From the NCBI RefSeq assembly GCF_016632365.1, contig NZ_JAEPBH010000030.1:1-57458 (forward strand): a DNA stretch of 57,458 bases. Reading direction: 5' to 3'. A program made the translations under genes and the position numbers. Shown here piece after piece: positions 9,173 through 18,491 of this stretch (positions are counted from its first letter, which is position 1; the number at the start of each line of letters is the position of its first letter). A model generated the notes under the pieces. That model was not told where the DNA came from. It saw only the letters and a program-made list of their open reading frames with translations, and did no database searches. The DNA comes from Tenebrionibacter intestinalis (GTDB lineage Bacteria > Pseudomonadota > Gammaproteobacteria > Enterobacterales > Enterobacteriaceae).

Positions 9173-10291
9173 TTATTTTTCCAACTGATGAACATTGATG
9201 CGCTTTTGTTCATCCAGCATGGATGCTTTAGCGCGAATCTTTGCCTCAAGCTGCGCGATCATATCTTCGTTATCGAGACGATCTCTGCGCACGCCTTCTT
9301 CATAGAAACCGCTTTTACGGTTACCGCCGGTAACGCCAAGTGTGGAAACCAGCGCTTCGCCAGGGCCATTGACCACACAACCGATAATTGAAACATCCAT
9401 CGGCGTCGTAATATCTTCCAGCCTCTGCTCCAGCGCATTAACGGTACCGATAACGTCAAACTCCTGCCGTGAACACGTCGGGCAGGCAATAAAGTTGATA
9501 CCGCGCGCACGAATGCGCAACGATTTCAGAATATCAAACCCTACTTTAATTTCTTCTACCGGATCGGCCGCCAGAGAGACGCGCAGCGTATCGCCAATCC
9601 CTTCAGACAACAGCAGGCCCAGACCAATGGCAGACTTTACCGCCCCGCTGCGCGCGCCGCCGGCTTCGGTGATCCCAAGATGCAGCGGCTGATCGATGGC
9701 CTTCGCCAGCAGGCGATAGGCCTCAACGGCGAGAAAAACGTCTGAGGCCTTAACGCTCACCTTAAACTGCGTGAAGTTCAACCGATCCAGATGCTCCACG
9801 TGGCGCATCGCAGATTCCAGCAGCGCCTGCGGCGTTGGCTCACCGTATTTTTCCTGAATATCTTTTTCAAGCGATCCGGCGTTAACGCCGATGCGGATAG
9901 GAATATTTTTATCACGCGCGCAGTCAACCACCTGGCGGATGCGCTCTTCGTTACCAATATTGCCAGGGTTAATACGCAGGCAATCCACGCCGTATTCCGC
10001 CACCCTGAGCGCAATGCGGTAGTCGAAATGAATATCCGCCACCAGCGGCACATTTACCTGCTGTTTAATAAGCTTAAACGCCTCGGCGGCATCCATCGTT
10101 GGAACAGAAACGCGCACAATATCGGCACCCGCGCGTTCCAGCGCTTTAATCTGGCCAACCGTGGCCTCCACGTCGGTCGTGCGCGTGTTGGTCATAGACT
10201 GTACGGCAATGGGCGCGCCATCGCCGATGGGAACATTGCCAACATAGATACGGGTCGATTTTCTACGTTGAATGGGTGGCTCGTGATTCAT
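9173..10291 (-). CDS. ispG: 4-hydroxy-3-methylbut-2-enyl diphosphate synthase (flavodoxin)
   Basis: A 372-residue enzyme of the MEP isoprenoid pathway that reduces methylerythritol cyclodiphosphate to HMBPP. The N-terminal TIM barrel is intact. The three cysteines for the [4Fe-4S] cluster are present (ACPTCSR and [10 protein letters not shown], about residues 270, 273 and 305). The length equals the E. coli protein. It lies between rodZ (34 bases upstream) and hisS in the conserved order. Confidence 0.98.
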   Translation of the reverse strand: MNHEPPIQRRKSTRIYVGNVPIGDGAPIAVQSMTNTRTTDVEATVGQIKALERAGADIVRVSVPTMDAAEAFKLIKQQVNVPLVADIHFDYRIALRVAEYGVDCLRINPGNIGNEERIRQVVDCARDKNIPIRIGVNAGSLEKDIQEKYGEPTPQALLESAMRHVEHLDRLNFTQFKVSVKASDVFLAVEAYRLLAKAIDQPLHLGITEAGGARSGAVKSAIGLGLLLSEGIGDTLRVSLAADPVEEIKVGFDILKSLRIRARGINFIACPTCSRQEFDVIGTVNALEQRLEDITTPMDVSIIGCVVNGPGEALVSTLGVTGGNRKSGFYEEGVRRDRLDNEDMIAQLEAKIRAKASMLDEQKRINVHQLEK

Positions 10292-10325
10292 GCTACTTCT
10301 CTATGATTACCGCTTATGCTGCGCA

Positions 10326-11333
10326 TTATTCTGCGGCCAGCGTAATGCGGGCAACCTGGCTTGTTCTGATAAAACGACTGAGATCGACAGGTTTGCCCTG
10401 GAACTGAATCTGAACGGCGGCCGGCGCGCCAATCTTCAGGCGATACGGCGCCTGGCCTGTCAGATTCAGGGCTCCCCCTTTACGCTGCATTCCGCTAAAC
10501 AGCTTCTTGCCGGTGGCATCGGTCACTTCCAGCCAGCAGTCGGCATTAAAATCCATTACAATCGCGTCGGCATCCGCCTGCGTCGCCGCTACCGCCTGGT
10601 CTGTCGGCAGCGATCCGCTCGCAGCGGCGCCATTTGCCATCGCGCTTGCGTCAACGTTAGCCTGGCCTGGCGAAGCCACCGTAGGTTGCGGCTGCGTATC
10701 GGTCGGCATCGGCGTTGTAGCGCCGCCGGAATCAACCGGACCATTATTTTGCGCCGTTACTTGCGGCGCATCCGGCTGAGGAGCGGCTGGCTGCGCCGTG
10801 GATGGCGTGGCGAGGCCAGAGGCGGATTCTTGCGTATCCAGCGCTACAGGCTGCGATGCGCTATTAACGGCCGCGTTCTCGTCAGCGGCATCGGCCATAG
10901 AGTTTATCTCGTCCTGCTGCGCCTTATGGTTTTGCCACCACCAGGCGCCGGTCAGCCCAACAACGACAAACAATACAAGCCAGGTAAAGCTCATAAGCCA
11001 ACCGTCGCGTTTTTTGCGACGTTTGCCCAATGCGAAACCCTGCACGGCCTGCACCTTTGACGATTTCAGCGGCATTTGCTTCTCCATTATGGGAAGCAGC
11101 TCTTCTTCAGGAATATGCACAAGGCGGGCATACGAGCGGATATAACCGCGCAGGAAAGTAGAAGCCAGATCGGAAGGCGTTTTGTCCTCTTCTATCTCGC
11201 GCACGGTAGAAACCTTAAGGCATAGTCTCTCCGCCACCATCTGTTGGCTCAGCCCAAGCTGCTCGCGGGCGCTACGTAAACGGTCACCCGTACTTAATGC
11301 TGCATTTTGTTCGTGATTGGCTTCAGTATTCAT
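10326..11333 (-). CDS. rodZ: Cytoskeletal protein RodZ
   Basis: A 335-residue bitopic membrane protein. A cytoplasmic helix-turn-helix domain of the HTH_25 type ([24 protein letters not shown]) binds MreB. A basic juxtamembrane stretch (KRRKKRDG) and one transmembrane helix (about residues 112-134) follow. Next comes a long Pro/Gln/Ala/Thr-rich periplasmic linker (about 150-240) and a folded C-terminal beta domain ([17 protein letters not shown]). It maintains rod shape through the MreB elongasome. The length is close to the 337 residues of E. coli RodZ. Confidence 0.97.
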   Translation of the reverse strand: MNTEANHEQNAALSTGDRLRSAREQLGLSQQMVAERLCLKVSTVREIEEDKTPSDLASTFLRGYIRSYARLVHIPEEELLPIMEKQMPLKSSKVQAVQGFALGKRRKKRDGWLMSFTWLVLFVVVGLTGAWWWQNHKAQQDEINSMADAADENAAVNSASQPVALDTQESASGLATPSTAQPAAPQPDAPQVTAQNNGPVDSGGATTPMPTDTQPQPTVASPGQANVDASAMANGAAASGSLPTDQAVAATQADADAIVMDFNADCWLEVTDATGKKLFSGMQRKGGALNLTGQAPYRLKIGAPAAVQIQFQGKPVDLSRFIRTSQVARITLAAE

Positions 11334-11733
11334 TCGCTACAACTGCTGGAACTGTTTCAATGAAATAAACAGACGCTGACCTGTTTAAGCGCACTCCGCG
11401 CTATGTCCGCGCCGCGAAAAAAACTTTGCATGAAGCTCATTTGCTCCATCCGAACGCCCACTACGTACCTGAAAAACAAACTTCGGCCAGATTCCTTAAC
11501 CATAGACAGAATTTCATCTGCTGTCTGATTTATCTGAACAAAAAGCTACAGGAATACGTAACTAAACTGTTGTTGTACCGCTACATACTGCCCTAAAGCA
11601 CCAGGAAACGCACCGTAATTGTGCCATTTGCCGCAATATTGCGAAGCAAGACAGCGCTGGCGCGAAAGCCATGATGCTTTTTTGTGCCGGGCGTCGAACG
11701 TAATAACGCCCAACAGATTTAACAATCTGACTT
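11334..11733. other. Intergenic region between rlmN and rodZ
   Basis: 400 bases with no supported gene. It should contain the rodZ-ispG promoter. I see no clear terminator after rlmN beyond weak dyads. Confidence 0.4.
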
Positions 11734-12900
11734 TCAGACTGCTTTTACGGCAATTGGTTCACCCTGCGCGCGTTTACGTATTGTGCGCCGGGTGCGATCG
11801 ATAACCTCGCCCGCCAGTTGTCCGCAGGCGGCGTCGATATCATCGCCGCGCGTTTTACGCACAATCGTCGTAAATCCATATTCCATCAGCACCTTCGAAA
11901 AGCGATCGATGCGGCTGTTCGAGCTGCGGCCATAGGGCGCGCCAGGGAACGGGTTCCAGGGAATGAGGTTAATTTTGCACGGCGTATCTTTCAGGCACGC
12001 GGCAAGCTGATGCGCATGCTCCGTACCATCGTTGATATGATCGAGCATGACGTACTCAACGGTCACACGCCCCTGGTTGGCGTTGGATTTCTCCAGATAA
12101 CGGCGCACCGAGGCAAGGAATGTTTCAATATTATATTTCTTGTTAATCGGCATGATTGCGTCACGGATTTCATCGGTCGGCGCATGCAGCGAAATTGCCA
12201 GCGCCACGTCAATCATGTCGCCAAGCTTATCCAGCGCAGGGACAACGCCCGACGTTGAAATGGTCACGCGCCGTTTGGATAAGCCAAATCCGAAATCATC
12301 AAGCATGATTTCCATAGCAGGCACAACATTTGTCAGATTGAGCAGCGGCTCACCCATTCCCATCATAACAACGTTGGTAATGGGGCGCTGGCCGGTAATT
12401 TTCGCCGCGCCGATGATTTTGGCCGCACGCCATACCTGGCCGATAATTTCCGACACGCGCAGGTTGCGGTTAAAACCCTGCTGCGCCGTGGAACAAAATT
12501 TACACTCAAGCGCGCAGCCAACCTGGGATGAAACACATAGCGTGGCGCGATCTTCTTCCGGAATATATACCGTTTCCACCCGCTGGCCGCCGACCAGGAT
12601 CGCCCATTTAATTGTGCCGTCGCTGGAGCGCTGCTCTTCCACCACTTCCGGCGCACGAATTTCCGCCACCTCTTTCAGGCGGGCGCGCAGAACTTTGTTG
12701 ATATCGGTCATGTCATCAAAATCATCACAGCAATAGTGATAGATCCATTTCATAACCTGGTCGGCGCGAAAGGGTTTTTCGCCCATATCGCTGAAAAATT
12801 TGCGCATATCCTGGCGAGTAAGATCCAACAGATTGACTTTTTCGCTTTTGCTGAAGGCGGTAGACGGCGTAGCGCCGGGTGTGACAATTTGCTCTGACAT
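11734..12900 (-). CDS. rlmN: Dual-specificity 23S rRNA/tRNA (adenine-C2) methyltransferase RlmN
   Basis: 388 residues from the ATG at 12900. I chose this start because MSEQ opens the family protein and the upstream in-frame extension to 13026 is not family-like. It is a radical-SAM enzyme with the CxxxCxxC cluster in CALECKFCS. The GMGEPL motif is present, as is the C-terminal catalytic Cys (DIDAACGQ). It methylates A2503 of 23S rRNA and A37 of some tRNAs. E. coli RlmN has 384 residues; the extra ones are in the variable N-terminus ([11 protein letters not shown]). Confidence 0.97.
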   Translation of the reverse strand: MSEQIVTPGATPSTAFSKSEKVNLLDLTRQDMRKFFSDMGEKPFRADQVMKWIYHYCCDDFDDMTDINKVLRARLKEVAEIRAPEVVEEQRSSDGTIKWAILVGGQRVETVYIPEEDRATLCVSSQVGCALECKFCSTAQQGFNRNLRVSEIIGQVWRAAKIIGAAKITGQRPITNVVMMGMGEPLLNLTNVVPAMEIMLDDFGFGLSKRRVTISTSGVVPALDKLGDMIDVALAISLHAPTDEIRDAIMPINKKYNIETFLASVRRYLEKSNANQGRVTVEYVMLDHINDGTEHAHQLAACLKDTPCKINLIPWNPFPGAPYGRSSNSRIDRFSKVLMEYGFTTIVRKTRGDDIDAACGQLAGEVIDRTRRTIRKRAQGEPIAVKAV

Positions 12901-13068
12901 AATTTTTCCGGCCTCGTTGTTACACGTTATGGCCCCTGGAGGGTTAAAAAATGAAACGCCTCTGGGCATCATCGTCCAGAGGCGCTGCATTGTACAAATT
13001 CTGCGGCCCGTATTCCATTCCCGCAAGCGTTACGGATGAAATAAAGTATAGCCGCCGCTGCGTGACGC

Positions 13069-13500
13069 TTAGCGCGTGCGCGCGCAGACTTCGCCTTCAC
13101 CAAAGAAGAAGGCGATTTCACGCGCGGCAGAATCAACAGAATCAGAACCGTGAGTACCGTTTTCAGTCAGGCTATCGGCATAGTCGGCGCGTAGCGTACC
13201 GGCCAACGCATTTTCCGGGTTAGTCGCACCGAGAATTTCACGATGGCGACGCACGGCGGATTCGCCTTCCAGCACAGAAACCACAATCGGGCCGGATGTC
13301 ATAAACGCAACCAAGCCATCAAAAAAAGGTTTGCCGTCATGTTCGGCATAAAATCCGCGCGCCTGCTCAACGCTCAGGTGCAGCATTTTCGTTCCCACAA
13401 TTTTCAGCCCTGCGCACTCAAAACGCGCAAAAATATTACCAATCACGTTTTTCGCCACCGCGTTCGGCTTGATGATGGAAAAAGTACGTTCAATTGCCAT
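13069..13500 (-). CDS. ndk: Nucleoside diphosphate kinase
   Basis: A 143-residue enzyme that balances NTP pools by phosphotransfer through a phospho-His. The active-site histidine is in NGTHGSDS (about residue 118), and the N-terminal [12 protein letters not shown] motif is intact. The length matches E. coli. In E. coli pbpC and yfhM follow between ndk and sseA; here the next gene is sseA, only 274 bases away. Confidence 0.98.
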   Translation of the reverse strand: MAIERTFSIIKPNAVAKNVIGNIFARFECAGLKIVGTKMLHLSVEQARGFYAEHDGKPFFDGLVAFMTSGPIVVSVLEGESAVRRHREILGATNPENALAGTLRADYADSLTENGTHGSDSVDSAAREIAFFFGEGEVCARTR

Positions 13501-13774
13501 AACTCACTTTCCTGTATTGTGTTTGTGGTACCGGTAGTACACCCTGGGGGTAAAAGTGGCAAGGATTATAAAGAGCGCAACTCTCATTGACTATGGCTGA
13601 AAGTAACATTTTTTTAAATAAAAACGCATTTCTTCAACATGCCCGGCAATCCGGTTCGCGCCTCGATCCTAACAAATTTTACACATGCTGGCTCGCAACG
13701 CAGTTAACATCGGCTTGTGACGGACATAAAAAACATCCACAATCCCCCGGCGATATAACAACGCGGAGGCAAAT

Positions 13775-14623
13775 ATGATCCCTTCTTTATTTGTGACAGG
13801 CGAATGGCTCGCAGAGCATCTTAACGATCCTGAAATCCAGATCCTCGATGCACGCATGGCGCCTCCAGGCCAGGAACATCGCGATGTGCCCGGCGAATAC
13901 CGCTCAGGCCATCTGCCTGGCGCGGTTTACTTCGATATTGAAGCCCTTTCCGATCGTAACACCACGCTGGCGCATATGATGCCGCGGCCTGAAGCCTTCG
14001 CCGTCGCCATGCGTGAACTTGGCGTATGCAGCGACAGGCATCTGGTGGTTTATGACGAAGGCGATCTGTTCTGCGCGCCGCGCGCCTGGTGGATGCTAAA
14101 AACCTTTGGCGTACAAAACATTTCTATCCTCGCCGGTGGGCTGGCGGGCTGGAAGGCAGCGCTGCGTCCACTCATCCCCGGTGATGTCACCCTGCCAGAA
14201 GGCGAATTTGAAGTTAAATTTGATACCAGCGCGATAAAGCGCCTGACGGACATTTTATTGATAAGCCACGAAGGCGGCGCACAGTTGGTTGATGCCCGCC
14301 CGGCGCCGCGCTTTAACGCACAGGCAGACGAGCCGCGTCCGGGCCTGCGCCGCGGCCATATTCCCGGCGCGCGAAACGTGCCCTGGGGCGAGCTGGTGGA
14401 ACAGGGGCAACTCAAAGATAGCGATACGTTACGCGCTATTTTTCAGAAAAATAATGTCGATCTGCAGCAACCGATTATCGTTAGCTGCGGCTCCGGCGTC
14501 ACCGCCGCAGTTGTGGCGCTGGCGCTGCATACCCTTGGCGTAACGGACGTCAAGTTATATGACGGCTCCTGGAGCGAATGGGGCGCCCGCATTGATTTGC
14601 CGGTTGAGCCCGCAGGAAATTAA
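13775..14623 (+). CDS. sseA: 3-mercaptopyruvate sulfurtransferase SseA
   Basis: A 282-residue tandem rhodanese protein. The N-terminal domain is inactive, and the C-terminal domain carries the catalytic loop SCGSGVTAAV (Cys at about residue 238), with the CGSGV(T) signature of mercaptopyruvate rather than thiosulfate sulfurtransferases. It transfers sulfur from 3-mercaptopyruvate and is cytosolic. An AACGCGGAGG ribosome-binding site precedes the ATG. It borders the toxin-lipoprotein module that separates it from sseB. Confidence 0.96.
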   Translation: MIPSLFVTGEWLAEHLNDPEIQILDARMAPPGQEHRDVPGEYRSGHLPGAVYFDIEALSDRNTTLAHMMPRPEAFAVAMRELGVCSDRHLVVYDEGDLFCAPRAWWMLKTFGVQNISILAGGLAGWKAALRPLIPGDVTLPEGEFEVKFDTSAIKRLTDILLISHEGGAQLVDARPAPRFNAQADEPRPGLRRGHIPGARNVPWGELVEQGQLKDSDTLRAIFQKNNVDLQQPIIVSCGSGVTAAVVALALHTLGVTDVKLYDGSWSEWGARIDLPVEPAGN

Positions 14624-14639
14624 TTTTCCGGGGCCGCGA

Positions 14640-14906
14640 CGGCCAGCGTATATTAACGCCCCTGCAAAGGGATTCCCACTGGGCTAAGGTCTGGGCTAAG
14701 ATTGGCAACGAAAATGGTAGTTAGCTAACCTTGCCAGGCCAGGCGCAGCGTTTTTCCGCCTCTTACCCGCCCATATGCGCGGGCGTATCAGGTAAAGTAT
14801 TTAACGCATCCAGCCGTTTTTGCGTCAGTGGCGTGCTGGCTTTTTTCATTGTTAGTTTATTGAGTTTCAGGTTCGCTTTCACCCGGCAAAGCAAGCCCTC
14901 ACGTTC
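14640..14906 (-). pseudogene. Remnant of a second SUMF1-fold lipoprotein gene
   Basis: Read on the minus strand, this stretch encodes fragments in the same order as the intact lipoprotein at 14985-15953: EREGLLCRVKANL, then (after a deletion of the VFVEGG...YQLYL part) RLDALNTLPDTPAHM, then EAEKRCAWPGKV, then LPFSLP...AQWES. Stop codons, the internal deletion and a short duplication (AQ-TLAQ) show it is dead. It lies between sseA and the intact copy, and marks an older or donor version of the same gene. I first read this stretch as a possible RyfA RNA, but the protein homology explains it better. Confidence 0.8.
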
Positions 14907-14980
14907 AAATGCTCTGCTGGCCGGTCGCCGTGTCCCCGTTATTCAGTGAAACGGTACGCTACTTCTTTTGCGCCCCCGCC
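14907..14980 (-). repeat. 74-bp copied fragment of the toxin gene
   Basis: Bases 14907-14980 match 17721-17794 of the 776-aa toxin gene at 73 of 74 positions, same orientation. The fragment encodes toxin residues of about 167-190. The single difference turns a Trp codon (TGG) into TAG. It is joined directly to the SUMF1 remnant on one side and to the stop of the intact lipoprotein gene on the other. The high identity points to recent copying or recombination within the module. Confidence 0.9.
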
Positions 14981-14984
14981 TTCA

Positions 14985-15953
14985 TTATTTTACAGGCTGC
15001 GGACTATTCACTACGCAACGAACAGTTTTATCACCTGTCACTTCGGTAGAGGGATTACTGCTATATCTGGCGACAGTTAATCCTTTGAAGGCTCCAGAAA
15101 AATCTGCACCGCGCATGACTTTGGTATAATTGCCTTCATAATCTTTATGTACTGGCTTTTGCGGCCCTTTGGGATCGTCAGTTGGAGAGTTCTGATAATA
15201 ATCCGGATCGTACCAGTCATTTACCCAGTCATAGCCATTACCTGCCATATCGTAGATACCCAGCGGGTTAGGGGGATAACTATCTACTGGCATTGTTATC
15301 AACGTTCCGCCCTTCAGCCCCATTTTTATCGCAAAATCCTCGCGGTCCAGTGAGCCTGAGATATTAATTCCACGGCTGGCGCCCTTCATTTCCAGTACAC
15401 CACTGTTAGTTCCTACAATAATAAACTTTCCGCGGCTGCGGGCGACGTATTCCCACTGGGCCTCTGTCGGCAGCGCAAAGGGCAAGCCGCTAACTTCGCC
15501 CAGCCAGGCGCAGTATTTCTGCGCATCATACCAGTCCATATGCGCGGGAGTATCAGGTAGTGTATTTAATGCATCTAACAGCTCTTGAGTAAGTATATTA
15601 TTCGCTTTTTTAAGCTGACTATTATTTAGCTTCAGATAAAGCTGATATTCCTGATTGGTGGTTTTAAACTTGCTGATGGAGTAGCTGCTTAGCGTAACCT
15701 TATGCAGCGGTTTACTGTCCTCTTCAGTATCAAGCTGAATCTTCTCCGGGCCATGCTCCGCACCAAAGTCCCCCATCAAAAAATCCCCCCCCTCCACAAA
15801 AACCAGGTTCGCTTTTATCTGGCGAAGCAAGTCCTCACGTTCAGCAGAGTGTTGCGTATTCTTACCGGTGGTCGGGGCAACCTTTACTGAGGTGCCATTA
15901 TCACAGGCCGCCAACAATAGCGGCGCCAGCAGTATTCCGTATTTATGCATCAT
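14985..15953 (-). CDS. SUMF1/formylglycine-enzyme-fold lipoprotein, candidate immunity protein
   Basis: About 322 residues from the ATG at 15953, chosen for its AAGGAA ribosome-binding site and because it begins a lipoprotein signal peptide (MMHKYGILLAPLLLAAC, lipobox LAAC). The mature part has FGE-sulfatase (SUMF1) features: VFVEGGDFLMGD near the start, LPTEAQWEYVAR, GIYDMAGNGYDWVNDWY, and KVMRGADFSGAF. A final VRC lies near the C-terminus. The paired Cys of true formylglycine enzymes are not evident, so it is probably a non-catalytic binding domain. It starts 8 bases after the toxin gene and is probably translationally coupled. As a periplasmic lipoprotein next to a putative toxin it is a candidate immunity protein. 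The immunity role is inferred. Confidence 0.7.
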   Translation of the reverse strand: MMHKYGILLAPLLLAACDNGTSVKVAPTTGKNTQHSAEREDLLRQIKANLVFVEGGDFLMGDFGAEHGPEKIQLDTEEDSKPLHKVTLSSYSISKFKTTNQEYQLYLKLNNSQLKKANNILTQELLDALNTLPDTPAHMDWYDAQKYCAWLGEVSGLPFALPTEAQWEYVARSRGKFIIVGTNSGVLEMKGASRGINISGSLDREDFAIKMGLKGGTLITMPVDSYPPNPLGIYDMAGNGYDWVNDWYDPDYYQNSPTDDPKGPQKPVHKDYEGNYTKVMRGADFSGAFKGLTVARYSSNPSTEVTGDKTVRCVVNSPQPVK

Positions 15954-15960
15954 TATTTCC

Positions 15961-18291
15961 TTAAGCCAGTTGCGTTGCCGTTGCTTCACAGGGGTCAAAA
16001 TCACATTGCTGCGGAAAATGGGGATTCGGCGCCCGGTTCAGGTTATAAAATTCAGTATTATTCATCGCCAGGGCATAGCCCCGGGAGAGTTCCTGCTCCG
16101 TTTTCAGGCGGTGATAGATTTCCGATAGCGCCAGTGCCGCAAGTTCAGCGGCCCTGCGACTCATGTTCTGGTCCCGATTAAACCCTTCCTGGAGAAACGC
16201 CCGCAACTGCTGCTCCTGCTCGTTTGCTACCTGCTGCTCAGATTTTCCCGCCGCCAGGCTTGAGCCATCTTTCGTGCGATGGCACATTACCTTCAGCCAC
16301 TCGCGTTTAGTCTGGATGCTATGTAGTACCTGAATTACCGCCTCTTTGCGATCGGAGTAGATATCCAGCAAATAGCTGCCGCGGTTATCGGTATCAGCGT
16401 GATCCCACAGTCCATGCCGGGTCAACAGATAAAGTAAAATCCCCTTGGCCTCCGGAGTATAATTTAATAAGCGCTCCGGTTCGGCAAGTATGTTATTTGC
16501 TAACTGATTACGTTTTTGAGATGCTTCTAAACCCTCTCTACCACCTTCAACCAGGGTATTTATGAAAGTACCAAATCTGAGTTGAACAGCCAAAATATTA
16601 GCCTTCGCAGTATTAAACTCCTCATAAATATCTTTTGCTAAATCGGTTAGCTGCATTACACACATTCGAGTGAAAGTTTCAAAAGCCTCTTTATCCACCA
16701 AATCAAAAAAACGATAATCCAGCGCAAAGAGCTGATAAGCCAGCCAGCGCCCCAACTCCATCAACGCTTTGCCGCCCACCTCGCACAGAAACGCCCCTTT
16801 GGCCCCTAAACCCACGCACAGGCTGGCGGCAACCTTAAAGCAGAATTTACCGTTAATAAACGTACAGTGAAATTTAGCCCCGGCGCCTATTCCCGCCAGC
16901 CCGGCAATGCTGGCGCCAATGGTCGCCAGGTCGGTAAACTCCCCCACCGTTGTCGGCACAACGGCACTGCCTGCCTTCGCAGGCTCTGCGGGCTTCAGCC
17001 ACTGCACGGCGCCCCTGAGCGCATATTCCGCCCTGGCTCCGGCAAAGGCCTCCGCCGTGACAGAAACCCCTTCATCTTCCTTTTTCATCTGCCGGTAAAA
17101 CTGCCCGCTGCGACCCGTCTGGCGCTCATAAAAGCGCGGCAGTCGCCCCCCGCGCTGGCCGGCAACAATCTGCTGCCGCTTATCTTTGGCCATTACCTGA
17201 AGCTGGGCCTCAATCTGTGCTGACGCCCCCACAAAGCCAATCAGCCTGTTTTCGATATAAATACGCATTACGCCCATATCTAAAAACGGCTGCGCCCGGT
17301 CAGCGCTCCCATCCTGCTTTTCTTCTCCCGGCGTGTATTTCACCTGCCAGCCCAGACGGTCCGGTATATAAAACGCCGCAAGGCCAATACCCGATGCAAC
17401 GGCCAGCGAGGCTTTCGCCTCCCCCTTAATTTTTACGCTCCCCCCACCGGGGTTAAATTCCGCTTCCGCGCCAACGTTGGACACAAAGCGCATAAACTGC
17501 GCCGCGCCCGATATTTCTATACCGTTATCAAAGGCATGGCTGCCATTTACGCTTTCATTCCAGCTTTCCGCCCAGTTAAACAGCGTCTCATCCAGACTAT
17601 AATCATCCAGGTTAATATAGTCTTTAAGCTCAAGTTTTATTGTCGGCAGAATATTTTGGGTTATCTGCGCTTTTAGTTTACGGGTATCAATTATCCGGCG
17701 ACCGCGGCTGTCAACAGTATAAATGCTCTGCTGGCCGGTCGCCGTGTCCCCGTTATTCAGTGAAACGGTACGCCACTTCTTTTGCGCCCCCGCCTGAGAA
17801 CGCCCGCCGGCGCGCGCGGAATAATAACGCTGGCTGGCGTAGGCAAAACGCCGCCCAAGTCGTTGATTTCCGGCTCCTCTTTTGCGGGTATCCAGTAGCG
17901 GAATTAACTCCACCACATCCTGATAACCCATATTACTGGATTCATCATCCCGGAGTTTTTCCAGTAACGCTTCGCGCTTTTTATCCAGCGCGGTTTCTGC
18001 GGCAAACACCTCTGCGGCCTGGGCATCCGTATCATGCATTCCGGGCTTTTGCCTTTGCAGGCCATATTTTTCTATTGCGGCGGAATAAGCATGGTTTGCC
18101 TGATGAAACTCATCCACGCACTTCATCATTTCCAGACAGTGGGACTCAAATTCGCCGGCATCCTGCGCCTCAACCACAATAACCTCTTCGGTTTGCGGCC
18201 GAAAATAGAGCATACCCGACTCGTGATACGCTTTAATGACATTATCATCTGATTTATTTAACTGGCATTCAGCCGCCGCTTTAGTCTCCAT
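15961..18291 (-). CDS. Large putative toxin/secreted effector, T6SS-effector-like
   Basis: 776 residues, no Sec signal peptide. Residues 1-130 are charged and helical. Residues 131-200 are basic (TRKRGAGNQRLGRRF, VDSRGRRIIDTRK). Residues 255-435 are Gly/Ala-rich and beta-like, with recurring KIKGEAKASLAV, GASAQIEAQLQV and VTAEAFAGARAEYAL strands. Residues 453-510 form a glycine-rich hydrophobic stretch (ATIGASIAGLAGIGAGAKF, AASLCVGLGAKGAFLC) that could insert in membranes. The C-terminal 260 residues are helical and charged. This layout resembles large T6SS effectors of enterobacteria, and a lipoprotein gene follows at 8 bases. I do not recognise a catalytic motif, so pore formation is only a guess. 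Part of the gene (about 16500-16660) is AT-richer than its surroundings. Confidence 0.55.
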   Translation of the reverse strand: METKAAAECQLNKSDDNVIKAYHESGMLYFRPQTEEVIVVEAQDAGEFESHCLEMMKCVDEFHQANHAYSAAIEKYGLQRQKPGMHDTDAQAAEVFAAETALDKKREALLEKLRDDESSNMGYQDVVELIPLLDTRKRGAGNQRLGRRFAYASQRYYSARAGGRSQAGAQKKWRTVSLNNGDTATGQQSIYTVDSRGRRIIDTRKLKAQITQNILPTIKLELKDYINLDDYSLDETLFNWAESWNESVNGSHAFDNGIEISGAAQFMRFVSNVGAEAEFNPGGGSVKIKGEAKASLAVASGIGLAAFYIPDRLGWQVKYTPGEEKQDGSADRAQPFLDMGVMRIYIENRLIGFVGASAQIEAQLQVMAKDKRQQIVAGQRGGRLPRFYERQTGRSGQFYRQMKKEDEGVSVTAEAFAGARAEYALRGAVQWLKPAEPAKAGSAVVPTTVGEFTDLATIGASIAGLAGIGAGAKFHCTFINGKFCFKVAASLCVGLGAKGAFLCEVGGKALMELGRWLAYQLFALDYRFFDLVDKEAFETFTRMCVMQLTDLAKDIYEEFNTAKANILAVQLRFGTFINTLVEGGREGLEASQKRNQLANNILAEPERLLNYTPEAKGILLYLLTRHGLWDHADTDNRGSYLLDIYSDRKEAVIQVLHSIQTKREWLKVMCHRTKDGSSLAAGKSEQQVANEQEQQLRAFLQEGFNRDQNMSRRAAELAALALSEIYHRLKTEQELSRGYALAMNNTEFYNLNRAPNPHFPQQCDFDPCEATATQLA

Positions 18292-18355
18292 ACCCTGATG
18301 TCCTCAATTATTCAATAATAAATTACTATTCTGCGTGCCAGTATTATAAAAGTTT

Positions 18356-18480
18356 TTACGTATAGTCATTTACATCGGTTCCGCAACGAACGGTTTTAAC
18401 ACTGACTACCTCAGCATCTGGCTTACCACTCTTTCATTTCCAGTACGCAGTTGTTATTCCCTGCAATAAGACACTGCCTA
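18356..18480 (-). pseudogene. C-terminal remnant of a third SUMF1-fold lipoprotein gene
   Basis: The minus strand encodes short matches to the intact lipoprotein in the same order: a GSVLLQGITT-like piece (compare KFIIVGTNSG), a WK-stop where LEMK stands, and, after a deletion, EVVSVKTVRCGTD (compare EVTGDKTVRC), ending in TAA at 18356. It lies just upstream of the toxin gene and only 11 bases after the sseB stop. It indicates that another toxin-lipoprotein unit, or its tail, once stood here. Confidence 0.7.
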
Positions 18481-18491
18481 CGGGGCTGTTT

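Noticed and set aside
10290-11060. 256-codon plus-strand ORF
   Set aside because: Shadow of rodZ/ispG on the opposite strand, rich in Arg as expected for antisense frames of GC-rich genes.
14640-14760. Possible RyfA small RNA between sseA and sseB
   Set aside because: The stretch aligns by translation with the SUMF1 lipoprotein (CAWPGKV, LPFSLP, AQWES in order), so a pseudogene explains it better than an RNA gene.
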